Below, piece after piece: positions 57,507 to 64,000 of a DNA stretch of 64,000 nucleotides (within the stretch, counting starts at the first letter, position 1; each line of letters opens with the position of its first letter). The notes under the pieces were generated by a model. The model ran no database searches, was not told the origin of the DNA, and saw only the letters and a list, made by a program, of their open reading frames with translations. The DNA comes from Thermotoga maritima MSB8 (GTDB taxonomy: Bacteria; Thermotogota; Thermotogae; Thermotogales; Thermotogaceae): the NCBI RefSeq assembly GCF_000008545.1, contig NC_000853.1, forward strand, positions 1,192,465-1,256,464. Direction: 5' to 3'. The position numbers and the translations under genes were made by a program.

Positions 57507-59189
57507 TTATTTTGCCGGTTTGAGATTAAATAGAATTTTCAAGGCACCAGTTTGCCACCAGTTGGCCCAACCACATGGCCAGGCATATGGATTATGTTCG
57601 TTGGGCCAGTTAGTCCACACGTTATCTTGTGTTATAAACGCCATCGCTCCATACCAGAGAGGGATGAAAGGTAGATCTTTTAAAAGGATCTCTCCAAGTT
57701 TTCCACAGAGTTCGGTGACTTTCTCAACATTGTCAAGTGGTGTCCTGTTGAGTTCTTCAAGTAAACTTTCCACCTCGGGATTCTGGTATCTTCCATAATT
57801 TCCTGTGTAAGAGAATTCAGATTCTAAAGCATCAGGATAGAAAATAGTATTGAAATATGTCCAGGGAGTGCTGCTTATACCTGTTCCATTGGCATTCATT
57901 TCTATATCGAATTCTCCTTTGTACATGTTTTCATAGTATTTGGAAGAATCCGGGAAGTATGGTTCAGCGTTTATTCCAACCACCTTGAGTTGATCTACTA
58001 TCACCTGAATTGCCTGCATCCAGTCGGTCCATCCATACGGACACTCGATGGTGAGCTTAATGGGTTTTCCATCTGGGGTTTCTCTGAAACCATCTCCATT
58101 TACATCCCTGAATCCAAGCTTATCAAGAATACTTTTCGCCTCTTCAGGATCGTATTTGAAACCATGCTTTTCTACAACTTCTTTTGGATAGTACTTCATC
58201 CAAACAGAATTCGGAAGAAAACCAAGGGGATCTGCTTTTAAGACGGCTCCTTCATAGACTCTTTGAACTATTGGATCTGCATTTATCGACATAGCAATTG
58301 CTCTTCTGAACTCGGGAAGGCTAAGAGGATATTTTCGTGCATTGAGGAAAAGACCAACAACCGTTGATGAGAGGTGATACGGTGGTTCGTCGTACCATGT
58401 ATTGAGATTATAAACTTTTTTCAAAATGGGAACACCTGGGAGCATGAAATTACTGAAGTCCAGTTCTCCTTTCATCAACATGCCGAGCGCCACGTTGTTA
58501 CTGAGGACTCTCACTATAACAACGTATTTCGGAGCAGGTTTCACACCCATAACTTTTGTTCCCCACCAATTCTCAAAACGCTCGAAAATCATTTTATTCT
58601 GGTCCCACGAGTGAGCAACATATGGGCCTGATCCCAATGGATACTCATTTGATGATTGAAGTATAGTGGTTTCATCTTTTTCTTCCCAAATATGTTTTGG
58701 AACAATTGGAAGTGTATAGAGGAGTTCATTCCATTCATGATATCGAGGATCTTTGAACACAAAAATGACGGTTCTGTTGTCGGGTGTTTCAATATGATCA
58801 AGCCATTCCCAAACACTACTGTAATGTATTCCCTTGTACTTCTTAGCTATTTCGAAAGTAAATCGAACGTCTTCTGATGTCAATGGAACATTATCATGCC
58901 AGTATATACCCTCTCTCAATACAACCCTGTAAGTCTTACTGTCTAACCATTCACCTTTTTCTGCAAGCCATGGATCAAAATTTCCAGTGAGTGGATCGTA
59001 AAAGAACATTGTTTCATAGACAAGTCCAGTTGTTCCTGGTACCGCATTCCACGGAGTGAACGGATTCCAATTAGAAGGAGGAGACCACAGAGAACCTCCA
59101 TAGTACATAGTTTCGTTTCGTTCTAAAACTTGGGAGAACAGACTTGAGAAAAGAAAAACAACCACGAATACCAGTAAAAATCTTTTCAT
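57507..59189 (-). CDS. Second manno-oligosaccharide-binding protein, paralogue of 53549-55222
   Basis: 560 residues from the ATG at 59189 (GGAGGTATGTGAAT upstream). Signal peptide MKRFLLVFVVVFLFSSLFS. The mature start ERNETMYYGGSLWSPPSNWN and much of the chain match the paralogue closely (NPFTPWNAV, RLTIECPYGWTDWM-like LTIECPYGWTDWM, WTNWPNEHNPYAWP). The coding DNA is more AT-rich and less codon-biased than the paralogue, so the two copies have different histories. No permease or ATPase genes are adjacent; it may feed the permeases of the 48741-55222 operon. It follows the mannanase gene with its ribosome site inside that gene's last codons. Confidence 0.92.
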   Translation of the reverse strand: MKRFLLVFVVVFLFSSLFSQVLERNETMYYGGSLWSPPSNWNPFTPWNAVPGTTGLVYETMFFYDPLTGNFDPWLAEKGEWLDSKTYRVVLREGIYWHDNVPLTSEDVRFTFEIAKKYKGIHYSSVWEWLDHIETPDNRTVIFVFKDPRYHEWNELLYTLPIVPKHIWEEKDETTILQSSNEYPLGSGPYVAHSWDQNKMIFERFENWWGTKVMGVKPAPKYVVIVRVLSNNVALGMLMKGELDFSNFMLPGVPILKKVYNLNTWYDEPPYHLSSTVVGLFLNARKYPLSLPEFRRAIAMSINADPIVQRVYEGAVLKADPLGFLPNSVWMKYYPKEVVEKHGFKYDPEEAKSILDKLGFRDVNGDGFRETPDGKPIKLTIECPYGWTDWMQAIQVIVDQLKVVGINAEPYFPDSSKYYENMYKGEFDIEMNANGTGISSTPWTYFNTIFYPDALESEFSYTGNYGRYQNPEVESLLEELNRTPLDNVEKVTELCGKLGEILLKDLPFIPLWYGAMAFITQDNVWTNWPNEHNPYAWPCGWANWWQTGALKILFNLKPAK

Positions 59190-59191
59190 AT

Positions 59192-61201
59192 TCACATACC
59201 TCCTGTTCTTTTATAAAGTCTCACATTATCGATGAAAATCGGTCCATCGTACCTCAGATGATCACCGACAACTCCTATGTGAAGTTCTTTCACCCCCGCT
59301 GTTCTGTCGAACTCAATTCTTACATGGAATCTTCTGTACTCTTTTCCGCCGAAAGTGATGATCTCCGCACTTTCCACGTTCGCGTTGTTCATGTCGAGGC
59401 CTATCTTCACCCAGCCGGGGTTCAGAACCGCGTACGGCCTCAACCTTCCCTTGAGTCCCTCGACGTTTGGAATGTAGATGTCGTACTCGAGGATCTCACA
59501 TTCTGAGAGTCTTTCGAACTTCCTTGCTACTCTCACTTCTTCCCAGTCGCTCTTTCCGGGCAGTTTCACGTTCAGCTGCAGTGCTCCATTTCCCACCTCA
59601 CCGTTCCATTCAATGTCAGGTGACCCGAACTCTGCCTGCCAGGTTCCGCTGTTCCACCAGTTTTTCACCTCTTCTGGAGAGGAAAAATCAACTTCCTCTG
59701 CGAGCACGTACCGTGCTTCGTTCACCACTTTCGCTTTGATAGAGTCTTTCACCGTTTTTCCCTGAAAGTGGCCTTCAAGGAACATTTCATGTTCTCCATC
59801 CGGGATCCGGGTTGTGTCGAGATCAAAGCCGTAAATTCCGTATCCGAGATGCTCTATCTCATTTTCAAAAACCAGATCTTCGACTTTGACAGACAACTTT
59901 TCAAACGTGTTGCTGTAGTCGAAAACACCAGCCCTCACTTCCACGGTCTTTTTGATCTCCATGCCGTCTTTTGGAAGGATGAAAGAGCAGGTGTCTTCTC
60001 TTATGTCTTCACCTGTGTTGAACAGCTTCGCGTATTCTCTTATCAGTTCCGCTTCTGGACTGTCGTCGTTCACTATTCTGAAACCGTCGTAGTCCGGATA
60101 GTACCCTCTCTCGTCTCTGTCCGAACCTTCCCCGATTCCCGCGAGCATCCAGAACATCGCTCCATCTCCACCGAGATCGTAGACCAGATCGTTCCAGAGT
60201 CTGTAGATGGCCGTTCTGTTAACTGGCGCACTCTTTGGAATTCCATATTCTTCCAGAACAACGGGTTTTCCGATCTCTTTTGCGATCTTTATGTGGTCTT
60301 CTATCCACTTCGCTCCCCACTGGGCATAGTTCTCTGGACTGACACCCCAGTGGGACGGATAGAGGTGGAACGTGCCGAAGTCCACCGTCTCTATCGAAAG
60401 GAGCTTCTTCCAGTCAACACCGGACCAGCCGTTGTAGGCCCACTCGGCTTCTCCACCGTAAGGTTTGAATCCTTCGTAGTTGCTGAAGAATCCTTCGTCC
60501 CCCACAGCCACGAGGTGGTTGGGATCCAGACTCTTTATGTAGGAGCTCATCTCCTTCACCCACTCAACGAGCGTGTTCCCCGATTTGTCCGTCTCACAGC
60601 GCGGTTCGTTTGCAAGCTCCCAGGCCATGATGGTGGGCTCTTCCCTGTAAGGAACTCCCGTGTAGGTATTGACATGGTTTACGAGAAAGGAGACGTACTT
60701 TTTGTACTCTTCTTTGATCTTCTCATCTCTGTAGAAATCGTCGTGATGGGTTCCTCCAAACCACCTCACGTACTGGTTCATTCCACCGAAGTCGTCCCAG
60801 TTGTTCACAAGAACAATGACAAGTTTTATACCGAGTTCTTTCGCTTTCGCAACTGTGTAGTCGAGTCTTTCGAAACCGCTCTGGGCGTTCGATATTCCTT
60901 CTGGCACCCCGAAAACACCGGGCTCAGGATGCATGTAGGTGTTCTTGTCTCTGCAGTAACTCTCCCCGTCGAGGAAACCCCAGATTCTGAGGACCTTTAT
61001 ACCCATGTCTCTGGCACTCTCCAGAACACTGTCTATCATTCTGTTGCTCTTGTAGTGCATGTAGTAGTTGTTGCTTCCAATGAATCTGAATTCTTTTCCG
61101 TTCAGAGCGAATTTTCCGTTTTCCACTTTCACGAACTCGTCACTTGCAAAGAGAACGAAAGAGAGCTCAACGATCAATAAAATGAACATAAATCTACGCA
61201 T
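59192..61201 (-). CDS. man5: Secreted endo-1,4-beta-mannanase, GH5 with C-terminal CBM27
   Basis: 669 residues. Signal peptide at residues 1-19 (FMFILLIVELSFVLFA). GH5 barrel about 20-400: FIGSNNYYMHYKSNRMID, acid/base E199 in WELANEPRCE, nucleophile glutamate in PVVLEEYGIP (E317/E318), HDDFYRD and DFGTFHLYPSHWG conserved around the cleft. An Ig-like linker (400-490) is followed by CBM27 (about 495-669), with tryptophans in NWWNSGTWQAEFGSPDIEW that stack on mannan. T. maritima's CBM27 was characterised from this protein, as I recall. It cuts mannan and galactomannan outside the cell. First gene of the operon continuing with the second binding protein, GH130 and ROK genes. Confidence 0.96.
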   Translation of the reverse strand: MRRFMFILLIVELSFVLFASDEFVKVENGKFALNGKEFRFIGSNNYYMHYKSNRMIDSVLESARDMGIKVLRIWGFLDGESYCRDKNTYMHPEPGVFGVPEGISNAQSGFERLDYTVAKAKELGIKLVIVLVNNWDDFGGMNQYVRWFGGTHHDDFYRDEKIKEEYKKYVSFLVNHVNTYTGVPYREEPTIMAWELANEPRCETDKSGNTLVEWVKEMSSYIKSLDPNHLVAVGDEGFFSNYEGFKPYGGEAEWAYNGWSGVDWKKLLSIETVDFGTFHLYPSHWGVSPENYAQWGAKWIEDHIKIAKEIGKPVVLEEYGIPKSAPVNRTAIYRLWNDLVYDLGGDGAMFWMLAGIGEGSDRDERGYYPDYDGFRIVNDDSPEAELIREYAKLFNTGEDIREDTCSFILPKDGMEIKKTVEVRAGVFDYSNTFEKLSVKVEDLVFENEIEHLGYGIYGFDLDTTRIPDGEHEMFLEGHFQGKTVKDSIKAKVVNEARYVLAEEVDFSSPEEVKNWWNSGTWQAEFGSPDIEWNGEVGNGALQLNVKLPGKSDWEEVRVARKFERLSECEILEYDIYIPNVEGLKGRLRPYAVLNPGWVKIGLDMNNANVESAEIITFGGKEYRRFHVRIEFDRTAGVKELHIGVVGDHLRYDGPIFIDNVRLYKRTGGM

Positions 61202-61221
61202 ACCGATACCTCCCGTTAATT

Positions 61222-61288
61222 AGTAAACTTTACTTATTTATCAGGGTCATCGAGAAAAAATGTACCATTCGGACTTCTGCAAAGTCAA
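61222..61288 (-). promoter_or_regulatory. Mannanase promoter and candidate operator
   Basis: On the minus strand TTGACT (61288-61283) and TACATT (61264-61259) with an 18-bp spacer. Downstream, AGTAAACTTTACT (61222-61234) is an inverted repeat with 1-bp centre between the predicted start site and the ribosome site, fit for a repressor roadblock. It resembles the GTAAA/TTTAC dyad at 55265-55291. Confidence 0.5.
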
Positions 61289-61359
61289 GTCCTATTTTTC
61301 GTGATTTTCGAGTTTTATTTGTGAAAGTGAGCAATTATTTCCGATTAGAATCTAAAATC

Positions 61360-62160
61360 TCAAAATCTCTTCGGTTTGAACACTCCTTCCAGGTTTTCGA
61401 AGTGTTTCTTCCTCTCCCGGTATATTCTTTGGAACGTTTCCTTGAAGAGCACATCCACAACGGCGATCTCTCCGATGTTCTCCCTGAGGAATTCGTAGGT
61501 GTCGTACTTCACGGGCGGGCTTTGAAGCACCAGATGAACCACCTTGGCGAGTTCTGACTGTCTGTTCGTTGTGATTGCGATCGTCTTCGCTCCCATGTCT
61601 TTTGCCACCTGGGTGGATTTCACCGTGTCTCTGATGTTTCCCGTGTGACTGATCGAGATCACCAGGTCTTCACCGGTCAGATTCACGGCCTCTATCACCT
61701 GAACGTGCGGGTCGTTGGAAAAGAACGTGTGGAAGCCAAGAAGAGAGAACTTCAGGCTCGCGTACTCAGAAACCACTCCCGAGAGTCCCACACCGAAGAA
61801 AAGAATGCGGTGGGCGGAGAGTATCCACTCCACCGCCTTTTCCACGTTCTTCATATCGAGGGTGTCCTTGAGCCTTCTGAGGATGTCTATCTCCTCGTCT
61901 ATGAAATCTCTTCTTTCTATGGTTTCTTCGAGCCCGCTGAGTTCTCTTGCAAGTGCGATCTTGAAGGCCTGGTAACCTTCGAAATCGAGCTTTTTGATCA
62001 TCCTGTGAATCGTGGTTTCGCTCACACCCACGATCTTTGCGAACTCTGTGATCGAGTAGTGGATGACATCGTCCGGCCTTTCGAGCACGTAATCCGCGAC
62101 TTTGCGCTCTGCAGGACTGAACTGTGTGTAGACGTTCAGAATTTTATCTCTTATCTTCAA
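61360..62160 (-). CDS. RpiR/MurR-family regulator with SIS domain
   Basis: 266 residues from a TTG at 62160 (AGGGAGGAATGGAAAG upstream); the ORF is longer but the extra N-terminus lies inside the preceding gene. The HTH_6 domain occupies 1-75 (TQFSPAERKVADYVLERPDD, then ITEFAKIVGVSETTIHRMIK). The SIS sugar-phosphate-binding domain is at about 105-240 (ILFFGVGLSGVVSEYASLKF, VISISHTGNIRDTV). Binds a phosphosugar and controls sugar genes. It overlaps the GT81-like gene by 17 bp, so it probably regulates glycoside synthesis in the same operon. Confidence 0.92.
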   Translation of the reverse strand: MKIRDKILNVYTQFSPAERKVADYVLERPDDVIHYSITEFAKIVGVSETTIHRMIKKLDFEGYQAFKIALARELSGLEETIERRDFIDEEIDILRRLKDTLDMKNVEKAVEWILSAHRILFFGVGLSGVVSEYASLKFSLLGFHTFFSNDPHVQVIEAVNLTGEDLVISISHTGNIRDTVKSTQVAKDMGAKTIAITTNRQSELAKVVHLVLQSPPVKYDTYEFLRENIGEIAVVDVLFKETFQRIYRERKKHFENLEGVFKPKRF

Positions 62161-63286
62161 CTTTCCATTCCTCCCTGAGCGAGTGTTTCTTCTCCAGAAA
62201 CACATCGAGCTGTTCGTACACGTACCTTTCTGCCTCTTCATCCGATAGAGATTTTACCTCTTCCGCAAAGCGTGCGGTTCTCGCGAAGTAGAACGGCAGA
62301 AGATTTTCCACCACTTTTTTGTCCCTTGTTTTCCTGTACTGAACAGCGCTCCTGTAGAGGGTGTCGACCCAGGAAGAGAGGCTCAGTGTACCGCTCTCTT
62401 TCACTTCCGACAGGATACCGCGATCTATGTATTCCACTTCTTCAAGGGTTTCTCTTGCGAGTTTTTTGAGGTTTCCAATGTCTATACTCATAGAAGGAAC
62501 TTCCTCTTGAGGAGTTTCACCATAGATGGGAACGTCTTCTATTTTCCATATTTCTTTCCAGACGTTTTCGTAGGTGATCACAAGTTCAAAAAGCGTTCCC
62601 ACGACCTGAAGGAACATTCCTTTAAGGTGTTTTCCCGGGTCCTTCACGTCGTGCACCTTGGTTCCAAGAGCTGCCTGAACAACCCTTCCAGATTCGTTTA
62701 TGGCGGTTGTGGTCATCCATATGTCGATCCCGAATCTTGCAACGTCCGTGTTCCAGATCTCTTTTGGCTTTCCCAGGTAAATCTCGAGGAGCTTTCTTCC
62801 CACACCGAAATCCCCACCAATGGGCTGGCGCACCTTTTTACCGTAGAGAACAGCCGTCATAGGAAAACACACGTTGTTCGTGATCGTGCCGTCGAACCTG
62901 TGCCTCAGGTAGAAGGGAGTGACGTAATCTGCCTCCCCTTTCAAAACAGGTCCTGCGAGTCTTTCCACCCACCAGGGTTTGACACTCCGAAGATCCGCGT
63001 CGAGAAAGACGACCGCCTCCGCATCCTGCTTCAGGGCAAACTCCATGATCGCTCTCATCGCGCTTCCCTTTCCGGGAAGGCCTTCATAAACGAAGCTCTC
63101 TTTGGGAAGACCGAAAGTATCGGTCTCCATGAAGCGCTCTCTTGTCCCATCTGCCGATCCTCCATCGGAGTTCACGATCATACCATCACCATCGAAGAAA
63201 TCTACAATTCCCTGCGCCGCTGTTCTCGCAACGTGAGAAATCGTTTCGGCGTTGTTGTAACTCGGTATCCCCACAACCACTTTCAT
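62144..63286 (-). CDS. Glycosyltransferase GT81-like, glucosylglycerate-type synthase
   Basis: 380 residues from the ATG at 63286, which overlaps the GT4 stop by 4 bp (GGGAGGTATTACC upstream); the long N-terminal extension of the frame is rejected. GT-A fold: VVVGIPSYNNAETI, NSDGGSADGTRE, metal-binding DADLRS (96-101), then TPFYLRHRFDGTITNNVCFP and the acceptor-loop motif QPIGGDFGVG. These match glucosyl-3-phosphoglycerate or glucosylglycerate synthases (GT81). The C-terminus is a helical extension with many Glu/Lys. Predicted role is making a charged compatible solute for heat or salt stress. Donor and acceptor cannot be fixed from sequence. Confidence 0.85.
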   Translation of the reverse strand: MKVVVGIPSYNNAETISHVARTAAQGIVDFFDGDGMIVNSDGGSADGTRERFMETDTFGLPKESFVYEGLPGKGSAMRAIMEFALKQDAEAVVFLDADLRSVKPWWVERLAGPVLKGEADYVTPFYLRHRFDGTITNNVCFPMTAVLYGKKVRQPIGGDFGVGRKLLEIYLGKPKEIWNTDVARFGIDIWMTTTAINESGRVVQAALGTKVHDVKDPGKHLKGMFLQVVGTLFELVITYENVWKEIWKIEDVPIYGETPQEEVPSMSIDIGNLKKLARETLEEVEYIDRGILSEVKESGTLSLSSWVDTLYRSAVQYRKTRDKKVVENLLPFYFARTARFAEEVKSLSDEEAERYVYEQLDVFLEKKHSLREEWKVEDKR

Positions 63287-64000
63287 GGTAATACCTCCCT
63301 GCTCAGTATGTCTTCTAGTCTCTCTAAACTGAAGTGCCTCTTTCCCACTTCGAAGTTGTGTTCGACAGTCTCCCTGTAAAGAGACGGATCGAAGAGGAGA
63401 CGAGAAATTTCCTCGACGGCCTTTTTCAAAATCCTCTCGTCCACCTTTACAAGGCCGTTCTCTCTGAAGCATCGATCTCCAAGACTGACGTATTTCAGGC
63501 CGGCTGGTTTTATATCTGATTTGAAGACTTCGTACTCGAAAAGCACCACGGGCTTTTTGGCTGCGATCGCTTCCAGAAGCTGATTCCCCCATCCCTCGAG
63601 TATCGATGGATACGTGACAAAATCGGCGGCGTTGTAGAGCTTCCAGAACAAAGAGGTGTTTTTTCTCACTTCCTCGCTCAGGACAAGAAGCGATACTCCT
63701 TTTGAAGAAGCGTATTCTTTGAGTTCTTTCAGATACTCTTCGTCTTCGCAGATACCGGAAAAGAGAAGGATCACTTCTCCGCTGTATCTCTCTCCGTTGT
63801 AGAGATCAGCTTCTTTTTTCGATGTCAGTGTTTCCTTCAGAAGTGACACCACATCTATCGAAAGTTCGATCGTTTTTCTTCTATCGATTCTGGTTGCCTG
63901 GAGGGCCACAATCGTGCCAGGCGCTATCTGAAGTTCTTCTCTCACCCTGTGGTACATCTCTTCAGAAGTGATGGGAGAGCTGAAATCCATGACGTTTGGC
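63283..64000 (-). CDS. GT4-type glycosyltransferase, 5' end beyond window
   Basis: The C-terminal 239 codons are visible, and the frame is open through the right window edge (PNVMDFSS precedes the first internal Met). Domain: GT-B C-terminal half with IVALQATRIDRRKTIELSID, VILLFSGICEDEEYLKEL and the nucleotide-sugar-binding signature FVTYPSILEGWGNQLLEAIA, which has the E(x7)E arrangement. Probably adds mannose or glucose to the product of the coupled GT81-like enzyme, as in mannosylglucosylglycerate synthesis of Petrotoga (inference). The stop overlaps the GT81-like start (ATGA). Confidence 0.87.
   Translation of the reverse strand, partial: PNVMDFSSPITSEEMYHRVREELQIAPGTIVALQATRIDRRKTIELSIDVVSLLKETLTSKKEADLYNGERYSGEVILLFSGICEDEEYLKELKEYASSKGVSLLVLSEEVRKNTSLFWKLYNAADFVTYPSILEGWGNQLLEAIAAKKPVVLFEYEVFKSDIKPAGLKYVSLGDRCFRENGLVKVDERILKKAVEEISRLLFDPSLYRETVEHNFEVGKRHFSLERLEDILSREVLP

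Noticed and set aside
63287-63592. 102-codon N-terminal extension of the GT81-like frame
   Set aside because: It lies wholly inside the GT4 gene in another frame; the internal ATG has GGGAGG upstream and starts the known fold.

Overview
The window is a contiguous piece of a Thermotoga chromosome, from the T. maritima / T. petrophila / T. naphthophila group. This rests on the protein sequences (1170-residue SMC, 552-residue GH36 alpha-galactosidase, GH53 galactanase, GH5-CBM27 mannanase), on a gene order that I recall as colinear with T. maritima loci around TM1178 to TM1229, on strong purine-rich Shine-Dalgarno sites, and on frequent TTG/GTG starts. Locus numbers are from memory; no search was run.

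Layout. (1) 1-5732, minus strand: a tight housekeeping operon of smc, Nudix hydrolase, an unknown protein, fliS and an acetyltransferase cut by the window edge. (2) 5806-9366, plus strand: a translationally coupled trio of aldo/keto reductase with ferredoxin-type tail, PAS-GGDEF diguanylate cyclase and methylglyoxal synthase. It is followed by a convergent pair (AI-2E-type permease and small zinc ribbon) and a divergent membrane acyltransferase. (3) 11642-14660: tRNA-Asn with its own promoter, then an AT-rich stretch carrying a KAP-family P-loop NTPase that does not look native. This is the clearest accessory islet in the window. (4) 14652-37910, minus strand: a galactan/galactoside utilisation locus. 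It holds a MalEFG-type sugar transporter (MalG with a giant coiled-coil insertion), secreted GH53 galactanase, a LacI regulator, an oligopeptide/oligosaccharide-type ABC transporter, GH42 and GH2 beta-galactosidases, GH36 alpha-galactosidase, galT and galK. (5) 38158-48716, plus strand: a 13-gene Mrp-antiporter/complex-I-like membrane complex of the Mbx (MBS-like) type. Its large subunit lacks a full set of NiFe ligands, and its NuoI-like subunit is fused to a GltD-like flavoprotein. (6) 48741-61201, minus strand: a mannan/manno-oligosaccharide locus with GH5 mannanase, two paralogous binding proteins, a GH130 enzyme, ROK and LacI regulators and a complete ABC transporter. (7) 61360-64000, minus strand: an RpiR-type regulator, a GT81-like glycosyltransferase and a truncated GT4 glycosyltransferase, plausibly for a glycosylglycerate-type compatible solute.

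How it fits together. Polysaccharide is cut outside the cell (GH53, GH5). Oligosaccharides are imported by ABC systems, hydrolysed or phosphorolysed inside, and galactose enters the Leloir pathway. Fermentation produces reduced ferredoxin, which the Mbx-type complex can oxidise while pumping ions.

Most striking features: the KAP islet beside tRNA-Asn; a GC-rich hairpin directly after every solute-binding-protein gene; repeated LacI-type operators at the two galactan promoters; the CxPE/CxPE motifs of the Mbx large subunit; and a mirror-symmetric divergent promoter between smc and the reductase gene. I see no CRISPR array, rRNA, transposase or integrase.
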